From Thalassiosira profunda (Eukaryota > Bacillariophyta > Thalassiosirophyceae > Thalassiosirales > Thalassiosiraceae), in assembly GCA_036939355.1 (NCBI GenBank), contig JALLAP010002174.1, positions 1 to 18,077 of the forward strand: DNA of 18,077 nucleotides, in the 5' to 3' direction. The notes below the pieces were generated by a model. The model saw nothing but the letters and a program-made list of their open reading frames with translations, was not told the origin of the DNA and ran no database searches. The first letter of the stretch is position 1. The number at the start of each line of letters is the position of its first letter. Below, one piece after another: positions 17,949-18,077 of this stretch. The translations under genes were made by a program, and so were the position numbers.

Positions 17949-18077
17949 ATGAATAGCTTTGCGGTCGGCAGTGGTGGAGCCAACGCGTCCTCTCCGCGCC
18001 GACCGCTGTCCCTGAACAGCGTCGTCGGAGGTGAGGCACCTAGCCGCTCTCTTGCCGGAACCAGCCACAGCACTCAG
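17949..18077 (+). CDS. Possible N-terminus of a gene running off the right edge
   Basis: The ATG at 17949 in a favourable context (ACAAAATGAA) opens a frame that stays open for 43 codons to the window edge. It begins MNSFAVGSGGANASSPRRPL and is rich in serine, glycine and proline, without a domain. An overlapping minus-strand frame (17799-18068) is also open. The + reading is preferred for its start context and its divergent arrangement with SufE-BolA. A GGTGAG at about 18029 could be a splice donor. Confidence 0.3.
   Translation, partial: MNSFAVGSGGANASSPRRPLSLNSVVGGEAPSRSLAGTSHSTQ

Overview
The window is nuclear DNA from a eukaryotic microalga, probably a stramenopile (ochrophyte) or another alga with a red-derived complex plastid. 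The genes have short spliceosomal GT-AG introns (roughly 60-110 nt) that rejoin in phase. Several families typical of algae are present: an mTERF protein, a RetSat/carotenoid-isomerase-like oxidoreductase, a MYND protein with an HNH-like tail, and a SufE-BolA fusion. The SufE-BolA N-terminus looks like a signal peptide followed by an 'ASAFAP'-type plastid motif (A-A-A-W-T-P). The taxonomic call is inference; no rRNA or barcode gene is present.

Left block (1-6350, all + strand). The 3' end of an mTERF gene runs in from the left edge. It overlaps by 4 nt a piece of a RetSat-like oxidoreductase (313-619). A second piece that could continue the same protein lies at 6024-6346. Between the pieces sit two apparently intact genes. 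The first (873-3369, five exons, 745 aa) is a Tudor-like protein with a histone-H1-like lysine tail. The second (4158-6020, 620 aa) is an unrecognised protein with a GIY-YIG/T5orf172-like segment. The RetSat gene therefore looks broken or very heavily expanded by a 5.4 kb insertion.

Centre (6534-12139, - strand). A single large myosin heavy chain gene can be assembled from six phase-compatible exons (1580 aa): SH3-like N-terminus, motor, IQ repeats, coiled coil, a PH-like tail and a final coiled coil. A phase-compatible alternative terminal exon at 8145-7959 would instead give a transmembrane tail.

Right block (12140-18077). A gene-poor stretch of about 1.8 kb carries degenerate GC-rich repeats and one assembly join. 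It is followed by a small RGG-rich protein with a UAP56-binding motif (- strand, an mRNA-export-adaptor candidate). Divergent from that is the MYND/HNH-like gene (+). The plastid SufE-BolA gene (-) converges on it. The possible start of another + strand gene lies at the right edge.

Two single-N positions (13178 and 15957) are each flanked by a 72-nt direct duplication. Both look like unmerged contig overlaps. Collapsing the second one restores a single 351-codon reading frame in the MYND gene.
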